From assembly GCA_017881685.1 (NCBI GenBank), contig JADGQR010000121.1, positions 1 to 61,794 on the forward strand: a stretch of 61,794 bases of DNA, in the 5' to 3' direction. This document shows, piece by piece, positions 10,006 to 19,209 of the stretch. The notes below the pieces were generated by a model that made no database searches, had not been told where the DNA came from, and worked only from the letters and a program-made list of their open reading frames with translations. Position numbers and translations under genes: made by a program. The stretch's first letter is position 1. Every line of letters starts with the position of its first letter. This stretch comes from Gemmatimonadaceae bacterium (GTDB taxonomy: Bacteria > Gemmatimonadota > Gemmatimonadetes > Gemmatimonadales > Gemmatimonadaceae).

Positions 10006-10368
10006 ATGACCGCGTCCGACGACACTATTCCGATCTCCGCACTGTTCTTCGACGACGCGGGACCGCACGTCGTGCGAGCCGGCTATCCGCCCGCGAGCCG
10101 TACTGAGCCGCGCTACACACCTGCCCGCGGACACGAGCTCCAGGCTCTCCTGTCGACGAGCATCGCGCAGCTCGGAGGAGTGTCGAGAGAACGCTCACGA
10201 CGCACTCCAGTTCTTCCGCCGCCAGTCCCGATCGACACACTTCTCTATCGCGGCCGGGCGGCACTCGACCGTGCTCTCGAGATCCGCGCAAGCCTTGGCA
10301 CGGCGATGCCCAGTCGTGAGACAATCAACGAGCTGCTCGATCTCGTCGCGCTCGCAGCAACGGAATAA
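10006..10368 (+). CDS. Hypothetical protein
   Basis: Compact ORF packed between pdxJ and the next gene, with GGATG start context. Confidence 0.55.
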   Translation: MTASDDTIPISALFFDDAGPHVVRAGYPPASRTEPRYTPARGHELQALLSTSIAQLGGVSRERSRRTPVLPPPVPIDTLLYRGRAALDRALEIRASLGTAMPSRETINELLDLVALAATE

Positions 10369-10371
10369 CAG

Positions 10372-11382
10372 ATGAAATTCAGCTGGAAGAGCGCGATCGG
10401 AATCGCGCTCAGCGTCGTCCTCCTGTGGTGGACGCTGCGCGACGTATCGATGGGCGTCGTGTGGAGCGAGCTCTCGCATTCGAGCCTGCCGTTGTTCCTC
10501 GCATCTGCGTTCTGCGCGACGATCATCTTCCCGCTTCGCGCGCGCCGATGGCAGACGATTCTTCAGCCGGTGGCACCTGACACTCCGATGCGCCCGCTAT
10601 GGAGATCGACCGCGATCGGGATGATGGTGAACAATCTCGTTCCGGCGAGAGCGGGAGAGCTCGCACGAGCCTACGCGTTGACCAGACAGACGACGATTTC
10701 ATTGCCCACGTCTATAGCTTCGCTCGCAGTCGATCGTCTATTCGACATGCTCGTGCTTCTTCTTCTTGGAGCTTGTGCGTTTCTTGATCCCGCGTTCCCG
10801 AGTGGTGCAACGATCGCCGGACAGTCGATGGTCAATATCGCGCAGGGATCGCTCGCGCTCGTCGTCCTTCTCATTCTCGCGCTGTATTCGCTTGCCTTCT
10901 TCCCGACTCAGCTCGTCCGCGCGTATGAGCTGTTCGCTCGCCGCATTTCGCCGACGCTCGAGACGAAAGGCAAGGCAGTCCTGATCAATTTCAGCGAAGG
11001 CCTCAGCGTCCTGCGGAGTCCGCAGAGATTCCTCGCCGTGCTCGCGTGGACACTCCTGCACTGGCTCGTCAATGCTCTCGCCTTCTGGCTCGGCTTCAAG
11101 GCAGTCGGAATGAATCTGCCGTTTTCTGCGGCGCTTTTCCTTCAGACACTCATCGCTATCGGCGTCGCTCTTCCATCTGCGCCAGGATTCTTCGGCGTGT
11201 TTGAAAAGCTCGCCAATGTCGGACTCGCTGTTTACCGAGTCGGCCCTGACCAGGCGACCAGCTGGGCGATCGGCTACCACATCATGAGCTTCATTCCAAT
11301 CACCGTGATCGGAGTTTTCTACTTCGCCCGCCTTGGTCTGCACCTCAAGGAGATCGAAGTGGCGAGGGAATCGACGGCGTGA
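10372..11382 (+). CDS. Lysylphosphatidylglycerol synthase TM-region/UPF0104 family membrane protein
   Basis: Multiple TM helices; NNLVPARAGELARAYALTRQ motif typical of the family. Confidence 0.82.
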   Translation: MKFSWKSAIGIALSVVLLWWTLRDVSMGVVWSELSHSSLPLFLASAFCATIIFPLRARRWQTILQPVAPDTPMRPLWRSTAIGMMVNNLVPARAGELARAYALTRQTTISLPTSIASLAVDRLFDMLVLLLLGACAFLDPAFPSGATIAGQSMVNIAQGSLALVVLLILALYSLAFFPTQLVRAYELFARRISPTLETKGKAVLINFSEGLSVLRSPQRFLAVLAWTLLHWLVNALAFWLGFKAVGMNLPFSAALFLQTLIAIGVALPSAPGFFGVFEKLANVGLAVYRVGPDQATSWAIGYHIMSFIPITVIGVFYFARLGLHLKEIEVARESTA

Positions 11383-12299
11383 TTGGGCCAGCAGCGCGCG
11401 TCGCAGCGCAGGCGAAGCTCAACCTGCACCTTCGCGTTCTTGCCCGCGAAGACGATGGCTATCACTCGATCGAGACGGTGTTTCATCGCATCGACCTCGC
11501 CGATGAGATCCTCGTCGAAGCGCTCGACCGGGGCCGATCGATAGATGTGCAGGACGGCGATGTAGGACCAGCCGAAAAGAACCTCGCATTCAGAGCCGCC
11601 GCCGCATACTCGGCTCGCGCGGGATGGCCGAACGGATTTCGCATCGAGCTCACGAAGAAGATTCCTGTCGGTGCAGGGCTTGGGGGAGGCAGCTCTGATT
11701 CTGCAGCGGTACTTAGAACTCTGGATTCCCTGTCGCCACAGCCAATCGGCGCAACTGCACTTCTCGAAATTGCTGTGACACTCGGCGCTGACGTCCCTTT
11801 TCTCACGAGCAGCTCGGTAATGGCTCTCGCTTGGGGACACGGCGAGCGCATGATGAGCCTTCCGCCGTTGCCGAGCTATGACGTGCTGTTGATGACGCCG
11901 GTTTTCAGCGTTTCGACCGCTGACGCATATCGGTGGCTCGACGAAGATCATGCCGCCGCAAACGCACCGCTGGTCGAAGGCGGGACCGCGCTCGTGGGCT
12001 CGACGCCGGATCCTCTGAGCATCGATCCTTTGTCGCTGTCGACCTGGGCGGGCATCGCGGGATTCGCGCGCAATGACTTCGAGCCCGTCGTGGCCAGGCG
12101 TCACCCGAAGCTTGTTGGGTATCTCGAGCGGTTACGGCACTCGCGTGCGTTTTTCGCTCAGATGACGGGATCCGGCTCGACTATTTTCGGCGTTCTGAAT
12201 TCCCCGCCGAACTACTCGCGCGTACCCGAGGAACTTCGGGACCGCGTCACAACTACTAAGACATCGATCGACGTTGTTCAGCCAGTCAGGGTCGGCTAG
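11379..12299 (+). CDS. ispE: 4-diphosphocytidyl-2-C-methyl-D-erythritol kinase
   Basis: AQAKLNLHLRVLAREDDGYH, IPVGAGLGGGSSDSAA GHMP-kinase motif; GTGA overlap with the upstream gene. Confidence 0.93.
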   Translation: MIGPAARVAAQAKLNLHLRVLAREDDGYHSIETVFHRIDLADEILVEALDRGRSIDVQDGDVGPAEKNLAFRAAAAYSARAGWPNGFRIELTKKIPVGAGLGGGSSDSAAVLRTLDSLSPQPIGATALLEIAVTLGADVPFLTSSSVMALAWGHGERMMSLPPLPSYDVLLMTPVFSVSTADAYRWLDEDHAAANAPLVEGGTALVGSTPDPLSIDPLSLSTWAGIAGFARNDFEPVVARRHPKLVGYLERLRHSRAFFAQMTGSGSTIFGVLNSPPNYSRVPEELRDRVTTTKTSIDVVQPVRVG

Positions 12300-12311
12300 C
12301 TTTACGGCTTC

Positions 12312-12382
12312 TGCCCCCTCGTCCAATGGCAGGACATCGGTCTTTGGATCCGAGAATGGTGGTTCGAATCCACCGGGGGCAA
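12312..12382 (+). tRNA. tRNA-Gln(TTG)
   Basis: Cloverleaf: acceptor TGCCCCC/GGGGGCA, D arm GTCC..GGAC, anticodon loop CTTTGGA (anticodon TTG; T-T mismatch at 31/39), T arm GGTGG-TTCGAAT-CCACC. CCA not encoded. Confidence 0.9.
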
Positions 12383-12384
12383 TG

Positions 12385-13830
12385 ATGCGTCTTTTCATCT
12401 CGCTGGCCGCGGCAGCAATTCTCGCGAGCCCGGCAATTCTTTCGGCGCAGCAGCCAGGCGCACAATCGCACGCAACCATCACCGGAGTCGCTGTCGACAG
12501 CGTCCGGGGCGGCTATCTGCGTGGCGCGATCGTCTCAGTGAGCGGCACCGCGCTGTCCGGGATTACCGACTCGTCCGGGCGATTCAGAATCGACAGTGTT
12601 CCGCCCGGGACTCGGTATCTCGAGGTGATGCATCCACTCCTCGACTCCCTGAGTCTCATCGTCAGATCACCACAGCGGGAGATAGTCGCGGGCAGCAACA
12701 TGTCGTTCGTCTTGTCGGTTCCCTCGGCGAAGACAATCGTCGGCGCGAAGTGTGGTATCGCAGACCTGGCGCGCGGCCCCGCGGCGCTGTTCGGAACGGT
12801 TCAGGATGCCGACACGGAAACCCCCGCCAACGGAGCAACCGTTTCGGTCGAGTGGACCGACTATCAGCTCAGCAAGACCAAGATCGCACGCATGCCGCAG
12901 CGACGGCTCGGAACAGTGAGGCCCGACGGCACATATCGCGTTTGCGGAATTCCTTCCGATCTCGTTACCGGAGTCGTCGCCTATCGTGGCGCGGACAGCA
13001 CGTCGGCCGTGCCGGTGAACTTTTCAAATGGAATTGGCGTCGTCTCGTTCCATTTGCCAACCGGAGATGCAGCCGCAGCGACCAGGCCCGCGGTCGTCGC
13101 AGCGGTGCCGGGCGCAAAACAACCCGCCGCATTGCCTGCTCCACGAGGCAAGGCCGTGCTTAACGGAAAAGTCGTCGATGCCGGCGCCAGACCTCTTGCA
13201 GGAGCGAGAGTGGCACTCGAGGCGGATGATGCCGCGACGACAACCGATAATGCTGGAAAGTTTTCGTTGTCCGGACTCAGATCCGGAACGCGCTCGCTGA
13301 GCGTCCGCCGCCTGGGATTCGAAGCGGTAGAAGTTCCCGTCGATCTCAGCTCCGTCTCGCCGCGCGATGTGACAGTAACGATGTCAAAGTTCGTCCCCGT
13401 ACTCGACGCCGTTCGCATCACGGCTGTCCGCGAGCTCGGCCTTTCGCGCGTCGGGTTTACCGCGCGACAAGCCGCCGGTAACGGAAAGTTCTACGGACCA
13501 GACGACATCGCTACACGCAATCCGCAGAAGCTGAACTCACTTCTCGAGACTGCGCCGTATCTGCGAATGGGCACCGACGCGGACGGCCATCGTTACGTAA
13601 CCGGCCGGCTCAACGGCTGCGTCAAGTACTACGTCGACGGCCACCCCTGGTACACTGGCCAGGGCAACGACTGGCAGATGTCGCCGGACAATTTCCTCTC
13701 CGGTGGCGAGCTGGCCGGGGTCGAGATCTACGACGAGCTCTCAGCGCCATCCGAGTTCCAGAACTTCTCGAGCGCCGGGGCCAATTGCGCGGTCGTAGTC
13801 ATCTGGACCAAGCAGAAACTCGGGTTCTAG
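12385..13830 (+). CDS. Secreted carboxypeptidase-regulatory-like/TonB plug-like domain protein
   Basis: Signal peptide MRLFISLAAAAILASPAILSAQQ, then repeated CarboxypepD_reg-like domains (GAIVSVSGTALSGITDSSGRFRIDSVPPG; GARVALEADDAATTTDNAGKFSLSGL) and a plug-like C-terminus. The track ORF starts upstream, inside the tRNA region. Confidence 0.8.
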   Translation: MRLFISLAAAAILASPAILSAQQPGAQSHATITGVAVDSVRGGYLRGAIVSVSGTALSGITDSSGRFRIDSVPPGTRYLEVMHPLLDSLSLIVRSPQREIVAGSNMSFVLSVPSAKTIVGAKCGIADLARGPAALFGTVQDADTETPANGATVSVEWTDYQLSKTKIARMPQRRLGTVRPDGTYRVCGIPSDLVTGVVAYRGADSTSAVPVNFSNGIGVVSFHLPTGDAAAATRPAVVAAVPGAKQPAALPAPRGKAVLNGKVVDAGARPLAGARVALEADDAATTTDNAGKFSLSGLRSGTRSLSVRRLGFEAVEVPVDLSSVSPRDVTVTMSKFVPVLDAVRITAVRELGLSRVGFTARQAAGNGKFYGPDDIATRNPQKLNSLLETAPYLRMGTDADGHRYVTGRLNGCVKYYVDGHPWYTGQGNDWQMSPDNFLSGGELAGVEIYDELSAPSEFQNFSSAGANCAVVVIWTKQKLGF

Positions 13831-13887
13831 CGTTTCGCAGGGTTTTGTGCCTCGACAGGCGTCGTCGCCGGGCTTGTAAAAAGCAGA

Positions 13888-14171
13888 TTTTCGCCGCGAG
13901 GGTCGCCCCGGTTCACTGGCACTCGTCTGTCTCGAAGATCTCTCGCCTCGATGGGCATGCTCAGAGAAAGAAGAGAAATACGGTACAATTAAGGGAACCA
14001 CGGAAAAATCGGTGTGGACCAACCGGCCGAAGCGGGAAGCACGCACGGTTAAGAGGGTTGTTAACCCCCAATCAGTCGCCGTTCTCTTTTTCCTCTGAGC
14101 ATGCCCATCGAGGCGGGAAATCTTCGAGACAGACGAGTGTCCGTGAGCCGGGACGACCCTCGCGGCGAAAA
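13888..14171. repeat. Large imperfect palindrome (arms ~90 nt, ~90% complementary, ~103-nt spacer); possible structured ncRNA or MITE-like element
   Basis: TTTTCGCCGCGAGGGTCG...CGATGGGCATGCTCAGAG at 13888-13977 is inverted at 14081-14171. Confidence 0.85.
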
Positions 14172-14314
14172 AAACCGATAGCCAAGAGAAAACGCAACGA
14201 AGCCCGACTGCCGTGATTATTCCAGCAGGGTTACATTCCGGGACTCCGGAGAACTCCCTCCCCGGGCAATTGATCTAAGCTCAGCGTCTACTTAACTTTA
14301 AAGGCTATCGCGGC

Positions 14315-15271
14315 ATGGACGGACTATCCGTACCGAGTCACGGCTTAAAACTCCTGGTTGGATCCGGAAACCCGGCACTTTCTCAGGAAATTGCAAGCAG
14401 TCTCGGAGTCGACCAGGCCAAGGCGACGATCAGCCGGTTCGCTGACGGCGAGATCTTCGTTCGGATAGACGAAAACGTTCGCGGCAATGACGTTTTCATC
14501 CTGCAGCCGACAAACCCGCCGGCCGAAAACATCATGGAGCTTCTGCTCCTGATCGACGCGGCAAAACGGGCGTCGGCTGCTCGCATCACGTGCGTCATGC
14601 CGTACTACGGCTACTCGAGACAGGACCGCAAGGACCAGCCGCGAGTCGCCATCGGCGCAAAGCTCGTGGCGAACATGATCGTCACGGCCGGAGCGCACCG
14701 GGTGCTAGGACTCGATTTCCACCAGCATCAGCTACAGGGATTCTTCGACGTTCCAGTCGATCATCTCTACGCAGCACCAGTGTTCGTGTCGCATTACAGA
14801 AAGAAGCAGCTGCATGACCTTGTCGTCGTCGCACCCGATGTCGGCTCGGCAAAAATGGCGAGAGGTTTCGCGAAGCGGTTGAATGGCTCACTCGCCATCA
14901 TCGACAAGCGGCGCCCCAAGCCGAATCAAAGTGAAGTTGTGAACGTCGTCGGAGAAGTCGAAGGAAGAGATTGTCTTCTCACCGATGACATGATCGATAC
15001 CGCGGGGACCGTTTCCGAAGCCGCGCGGGCGCTGAAGGATCTTGGCGCAAAAGATGTGTACGTGTGCGCAACGCACGCGCTGCTCTCCGGCCCCGCCGTG
15101 AAGCGGCTCAGCGAAGCGCCAATCAAGGAAGTGACGGTCACCGACACCGTCTCTATTCCTGACGAGAAGCGGTTTCCGCAGCTCACAGTTTTGTCCGTCG
15201 GCGAATTGTTGGCCAAGGCAATCAGGTACATTCACAGCGAGCAGTCTGTCAGCTCGCTTTTCGAGCAATAG
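14315..15271 (+). CDS. prs: Ribose-phosphate pyrophosphokinase
   Basis: FADGEIFVRIDENVRGNDVFILQ, LTDDMIDTAGT PRPP loop. Confidence 0.96.
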   Translation: MDGLSVPSHGLKLLVGSGNPALSQEIASSLGVDQAKATISRFADGEIFVRIDENVRGNDVFILQPTNPPAENIMELLLLIDAAKRASAARITCVMPYYGYSRQDRKDQPRVAIGAKLVANMIVTAGAHRVLGLDFHQHQLQGFFDVPVDHLYAAPVFVSHYRKKQLHDLVVVAPDVGSAKMARGFAKRLNGSLAIIDKRRPKPNQSEVVNVVGEVEGRDCLLTDDMIDTAGTVSEAARALKDLGAKDVYVCATHALLSGPAVKRLSEAPIKEVTVTDTVSIPDEKRFPQLTVLSVGELLAKAIRYIHSEQSVSSLFEQ

Positions 15272-15287
15272 GTCAGGGGGTCCAGTT

Positions 15288-15944
15288 ATGGCGTCAGCAA
15301 ATCTTTCGGTCAGCACGCGTGAGAACGGCGGCAAGGGTGTCGCTCGCTCACTTCGTCGCGACGGCCGCGTTCCCGCAGTCATTTACGGTCATGGCCGCGA
15401 GCCGCAGCTGCTCTCGATCAACACGCGTGATCTCGAAAAGCTCCTCGAGCACATCTCGGCCGAGAACACCGTCATCGATCTCGACGTCGACGGAACCAGC
15501 TCGCGCACACTGATCCGCGAGATTCAGCGGCATCCGTTCAAGCGCCAGATCCTTCATGTCGATTTCCAGGAGCTGGTCGCCGGTGAGAAGGTCATCGTCC
15601 GACTCCCCGTCATCCTCGTCGGAGTTCCCGACGGCGTTCGCATGGACGGCGGCATCCTCGATCAGACGATGCGCGAGCTCGAAGTCGAAGTCGATCCTTC
15701 CAACATCCCGAACCACGTCGAAGTCGACGTGACGAAGATGGTCATCGGAAGCTCGCTGCACGTCAGCGACATCAAGCTCCCCGAAGGCGTGCAGGTTGTC
15801 GGCGACAAGGAAGCATCGGTCGCGGTCGTCTCCGCTCCGCGTGCTGCTGTCGAAGCAGTCGCGACTGAAGAAGCCGCAGTCGGCGCCGAGCCCGAAGTCA
15901 TCCGCGCCAAGAAGCCGGACGAGGAAGAGACACCGAGCAAGTAA
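15288..15944 (+). CDS. rplY: 50S ribosomal protein L25/general stress protein Ctc
   Basis: RDGRVPAVIYGHG..., HVDFQELVAGEKV..., long C-terminal TL5/CTC domain. Confidence 0.93.
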   Translation: MASANLSVSTRENGGKGVARSLRRDGRVPAVIYGHGREPQLLSINTRDLEKLLEHISAENTVIDLDVDGTSSRTLIREIQRHPFKRQILHVDFQELVAGEKVIVRLPVILVGVPDGVRMDGGILDQTMRELEVEVDPSNIPNHVEVDVTKMVIGSSLHVSDIKLPEGVQVVGDKEASVAVVSAPRAAVEAVATEEAAVGAEPEVIRAKKPDEEETPSK

Positions 15945-15958
15945 ACCGGGAGTAGCCT

Positions 15959-16564
15959 GTGAAGGTTATTCTCGGCCTCGGCAACCCGGGGCGGCAGTAC
16001 GAGGCAACACGGCACAACGTCGGCTGGTGGGTACTCGACCACCTCGCCGACGTTTGGCATTTCAACGGGTGGAAGCGCGACGGCGAGGCGATGGTGTCGA
16101 CGGCAACCGTTGCCGGCACGAAAGTGCGCCTCATCAAGCCGACCACGTACATGAACCTGAGCGGCGCCGTTCTGAAGAATTATCTGCGTCGGCCGTTCTG
16201 GGCTGCACAGAAGGATCTGCTCGTGATCGTCGACGAAGTTCAGCTGCCCGTTGGAAAGTTTCGACTTCGCGCCCGCGGAAGCGCAGGCGGTCACAACGGA
16301 CTACGAAGCGTCGAAGCGGCGATAGGAAACCAGGAATACCCCCGGCTTCGAATTGGAGTTGGTCCGAGTGAAGAAAGGAAGAACGTCTACAAGGATCTGG
16401 CCGACTTCGTTCTCGCGCCATTCGCGAAAGACGAACGTGAAGACATCATCAGTCTGATGCCGCGACTCGACATGGCCATTGAAACCTGGCTGCGCGAAGG
16501 AATCGAGCGCGCAATGAACGCACACAACCGCGACGGCGACGGCGACGGCGCGATCAATCCATAG
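15959..16564 (+). CDS. pth: Peptidyl-tRNA hydrolase
   Basis: LGLGNPGRQYEATRHNVGWWVLD, PTTYMNLSG, GGHNGLRS. Confidence 0.95.
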   Translation: MKVILGLGNPGRQYEATRHNVGWWVLDHLADVWHFNGWKRDGEAMVSTATVAGTKVRLIKPTTYMNLSGAVLKNYLRRPFWAAQKDLLVIVDEVQLPVGKFRLRARGSAGGHNGLRSVEAAIGNQEYPRLRIGVGPSEERKNVYKDLADFVLAPFAKDEREDIISLMPRLDMAIETWLREGIERAMNAHNRDGDGDGAINP

Positions 16565-16567
16565 AAG

Positions 16568-17668
16568 ATGCTGAAGCTCGGAATCGTAGGACTTCCAAAC
16601 GTCGGTAAGTCGACACTGTTCAACGCGCTCACCGCGGCGAAAGCCGAAGCGGCGAATTATCCGTTCTGCACGGTCGAGCCGAACGTCGGCATGGTCGAAG
16701 TTCCCGACAAGCGGCTCGAGAAGCTCACGGAAATCGTGCAGCCGAAACGCACTGTTCCCGCCGTCGTTCAGTTCGTCGACATCGCCGGACTCGTCAAAGG
16801 CGCCGCTGAAGGCGAAGGACTCGGCAACAAGTTTCTTGCGAACATTCGCGAGACCGACGCGATCGTGCACGTCGTCCGTTGCTTCGAGGACGAAGACGTC
16901 ACGCACGTGATGGGAGCCGTCGATCCCGTGCGCGACCGCGAAGTCATCGAGTTCGAGCTCGCATTATCGGACCTTGGCGGAGTTGAAAAACGACTCGACA
17001 AGATGCGTCGTGCCTCGCGCACCGGTGACAAGGAAGCTCTCGCGGAGCTTCCAGCACTCGAGCGCGCTTATGAATTTCTGAAAGAAGGTCGCGGACTGTG
17101 GGAAGCGCATCTCACTGATGACGAGAAGGCCGCTCTATCCCCCTTGTCGCTGCTGACGAGCAAACCCGTTCTCTACGCAGCAAATGTCAGCGACAGCGAG
17201 CTGCACGGAGATGAAGGTCCTCATCTCAAGGCATTGCGCGAAGCAGTAAGAGCGAGCGGTGAGCATGCGGAGATAGTTCCATTCTCCGCGAAGATCGAAG
17301 CGGAGCTGGCTGAGCTTCCGCCGGACGATCGCGCGGAGTTCCTGTCGTCACTGGGACTCGAGTCAGCCGGCCTCGACCGGCTCATTCACGCCGGCTATCA
17401 CTTGCTCGGCCTCCAGACTTATTTCACGGCCGGCGAGCCAGAAGTGCGCGCGTGGACCATTCACCGCGGTGACACTGCGCCCAAGGCCGCGGCTGTGATT
17501 CACACCGATTTCGAAAAGGGATTCATCCGCGCCGAGACTATCGCGTACGATGACTTCGTCGCCAACTCCGGATGGAAAGGAGCGCGCGAAAAAGGTGTTG
17601 TGCGATCGGAAGGAAAGGAGTACGTCGTCGCTGACGGTGACGTGCTGCTGTTCCGCTTCAACGTGTAA
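16568..17668 (+). CDS. ychF: Ribosome-binding ATPase YchF (OBG family)
   Basis: [46 protein letters not shown]-terminal TGS-like domain. Confidence 0.96.
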   Translation: MLKLGIVGLPNVGKSTLFNALTAAKAEAANYPFCTVEPNVGMVEVPDKRLEKLTEIVQPKRTVPAVVQFVDIAGLVKGAAEGEGLGNKFLANIRETDAIVHVVRCFEDEDVTHVMGAVDPVRDREVIEFELALSDLGGVEKRLDKMRRASRTGDKEALAELPALERAYEFLKEGRGLWEAHLTDDEKAALSPLSLLTSKPVLYAANVSDSELHGDEGPHLKALREAVRASGEHAEIVPFSAKIEAELAELPPDDRAEFLSSLGLESAGLDRLIHAGYHLLGLQTYFTAGEPEVRAWTIHRGDTAPKAAAVIHTDFEKGFIRAETIAYDDFVANSGWKGAREKGVVRSEGKEYVVADGDVLLFRFNV

Positions 17669-17677
17669 CGGGAAGAG

Positions 17678-18490
17678 CTACCTCACCTCGAAGGTCAGCG
17701 TCGCCCACTTCGACTCGTAGTCGATTTTTTCAGCACCAGCGTACGGCACCATGTGAATGAACTTCACGTACCATTGGCCGCGCTTGGTAAGAGGAATTCT
17801 CGCAACGCCCGACGCGTCTGAACGGACGCGCCGCTCGGGAAACCGGCCGCCAGCCGGCGTTCGTCCGCCTGATACAACGAGCTGATTCGCCGCAGGTTTT
17901 CCGTCGACCATCGTCCGAACTCGAATCGATCCACCCACACGTGTCGAGTACGGATTGTCGAGCGGAATGATCTCAGCCGGATAGCCGAGTACGGCTGAGT
18001 AGGCACCGTCGCGCTTGTTGCCGACCTGAAGCAATGCCTTGATGTGTTTCGAGTATCGCTCGGTCGCATCCTTGCCCGTCTCGCCTTTCTTTTTGCGGAG
18101 AGCGAGGATGTCGGGAATGCCGTCGTCGGCCAGGTACTTGTTGAAGTCCGGCGACTTGAGTGTGATCTCGCGCGGCTTCAGCGACGCGCCGACAAGGTAC
18201 GTGCCTTGCGCGCCGACTTTCGTAGTCAGGACGCTCGTGTCTCCGGTTGTCGACCACGATGCGGTGTCCGGATGATCATGTCCTCCTGGCCCGACCACGC
18301 TCAGATCGCGCAGACGATCTCGCGTGATGGAGTTTTCGCTTTTGCTGAACGTTCCGTTGAGCGCCCTGATGTGAACCGTAGCGCCGGGCGAAACGAAGAA
18401 GCTGTTCGCGCGAAAGAAGAAATCGTGCGCGTGGAGCACGGTGGCGGTGCCCGCGACTGCAGTTACAGCGACAAGATACCGCCACTTCAT
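17678..18490 (-). CDS. DUF4198-type periplasmic protein
   Basis: Signal peptide, then HDFFFRANSFFVSPGATVHIRALNG; C-terminal WATLTFEVR. Confidence 0.7.
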   Translation of the reverse strand: MKWRYLVAVTAVAGTATVLHAHDFFFRANSFFVSPGATVHIRALNGTFSKSENSITRDRLRDLSVVGPGGHDHPDTASWSTTGDTSVLTTKVGAQGTYLVGASLKPREITLKSPDFNKYLADDGIPDILALRKKKGETGKDATERYSKHIKALLQVGNKRDGAYSAVLGYPAEIIPLDNPYSTRVGGSIRVRTMVDGKPAANQLVVSGGRTPAGGRFPERRVRSDASGVARIPLTKRGQWYVKFIHMVPYAGAEKIDYESKWATLTFEVR

Positions 18491-18523
18491 GAGTGCTCCG
18501 GGAAAGTTGTGTCTCGTCGAGAC

Positions 18524-19000
18524 CTACTTCAGCTGTCCTCTGATCTCCCCGCTCGGATTCGCGGTGGTGTGGACGTTGACGTAGGCGTTGCCGCTGGCGA
18601 GCAGCGTTTTCAGCGACGCCAGTGTAACGCCTGCGGGCAGATTCGTCGAGTTGAGCGAGCCCGAAACGAACACGCCATTGACTGGCCCCGACTCCACGGG
18701 CGGGTTGTAAAGAGTCACGATGATCGGGCCGGCAACGCCGACGGCACCGCTATGAATGTGTGCCATTATGATCCCGGTGATGTTCGTTCCAGTCAGCTGA
18801 AAATCGATCCTGTCCGAGTAGACGACGACGTCAGCCGAGCCGGAGGCGATGGTAGGCTTCGGTGTCGGAACCTCATTCGCCGGGAGCAGCGCGACCGAAA
18901 ACTGTTGTTCGACATCCAGCCCGCCCGTTGAGCCGCCACTGGTGCATCCAGCGACGACGACCGATGCCGCCGCAATGTACGCAAGGCCTTTGAACTGCAT
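18524..19000 (-). CDS. CHRD-domain lipoprotein
   Basis: Lipobox VVAGC; MAHIHSGAVGVAGPIIVTLYNPP...YVNVHTTANPSGEIRGQL typical of CHRD. Confidence 0.85.
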   Translation of the reverse strand: MQFKGLAYIAAASVVVAGCTSGGSTGGLDVEQQFSVALLPANEVPTPKPTIASGSADVVVYSDRIDFQLTGTNITGIIMAHIHSGAVGVAGPIIVTLYNPPVESGPVNGVFVSGSLNSTNLPAGVTLASLKTLLASGNAYVNVHTTANPSGEIRGQLK

Positions 19001-19116
19001 GTGCATCTCCGTTGGTGATAACAGGTTGGTTCAATGCAAAAACTACCCCGTCACGCTCGGCGATGTACGACAGTCCGTTGCCCGGATGATGCCTGCTGGG
19101 TATCTTTCGTGTTCCG

Positions 19117-19140
19117 AAAAAAACGGCTGCCAAAGCAGCC
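19117..19140 (-). terminator. Intrinsic-terminator-like hairpin reading on the - strand
   Basis: - strand GGCTGC-TTTG-GCAGCC followed by GTTTTTTT. Confidence 0.6.
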
Positions 19141-19142
19141 TT

Positions 19143-19190
19143 CACACCTTCCCCCCTCTCCGGCAACCAGCGGGGGGCGGTTTCAGACCA
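19143..19190 (+). promoter_or_regulatory. Candidate ribosomal S6:S18 autoregulatory leader
   Basis: CACACCTTCCCCCCTCTCCGGCAACCAGCGGGGGGCGGTTT: CCCCCC/GGGGGG stem with CCG in the apical region, flanked by ACC/GGT, directly upstream of rpsF-rpsR. Confidence 0.5.
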
Positions 19191-19209
19191 CAAGGAGGAT
19201 TGCCTACCG

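Noticed and set aside
11319-12104. 261-aa - ORF opposite ispE
   Set aside because: Shadow ORF; ispE motifs are unambiguous on the + strand.
14039-14057. GCACGCACGGTTAAGAGGG resembles the 3' half of group II intron domain V
   Set aside because: The complementary 5' half with correct spacing is missing, and there is no reverse transcriptase or other intron domain. Probably chance similarity inside the palindrome spacer.
16531-16548. Triplicate CGACGG tandem near the 3' end of pth
   Set aside because: Only three units, in frame (RDGDGD), easily explained by codon composition.
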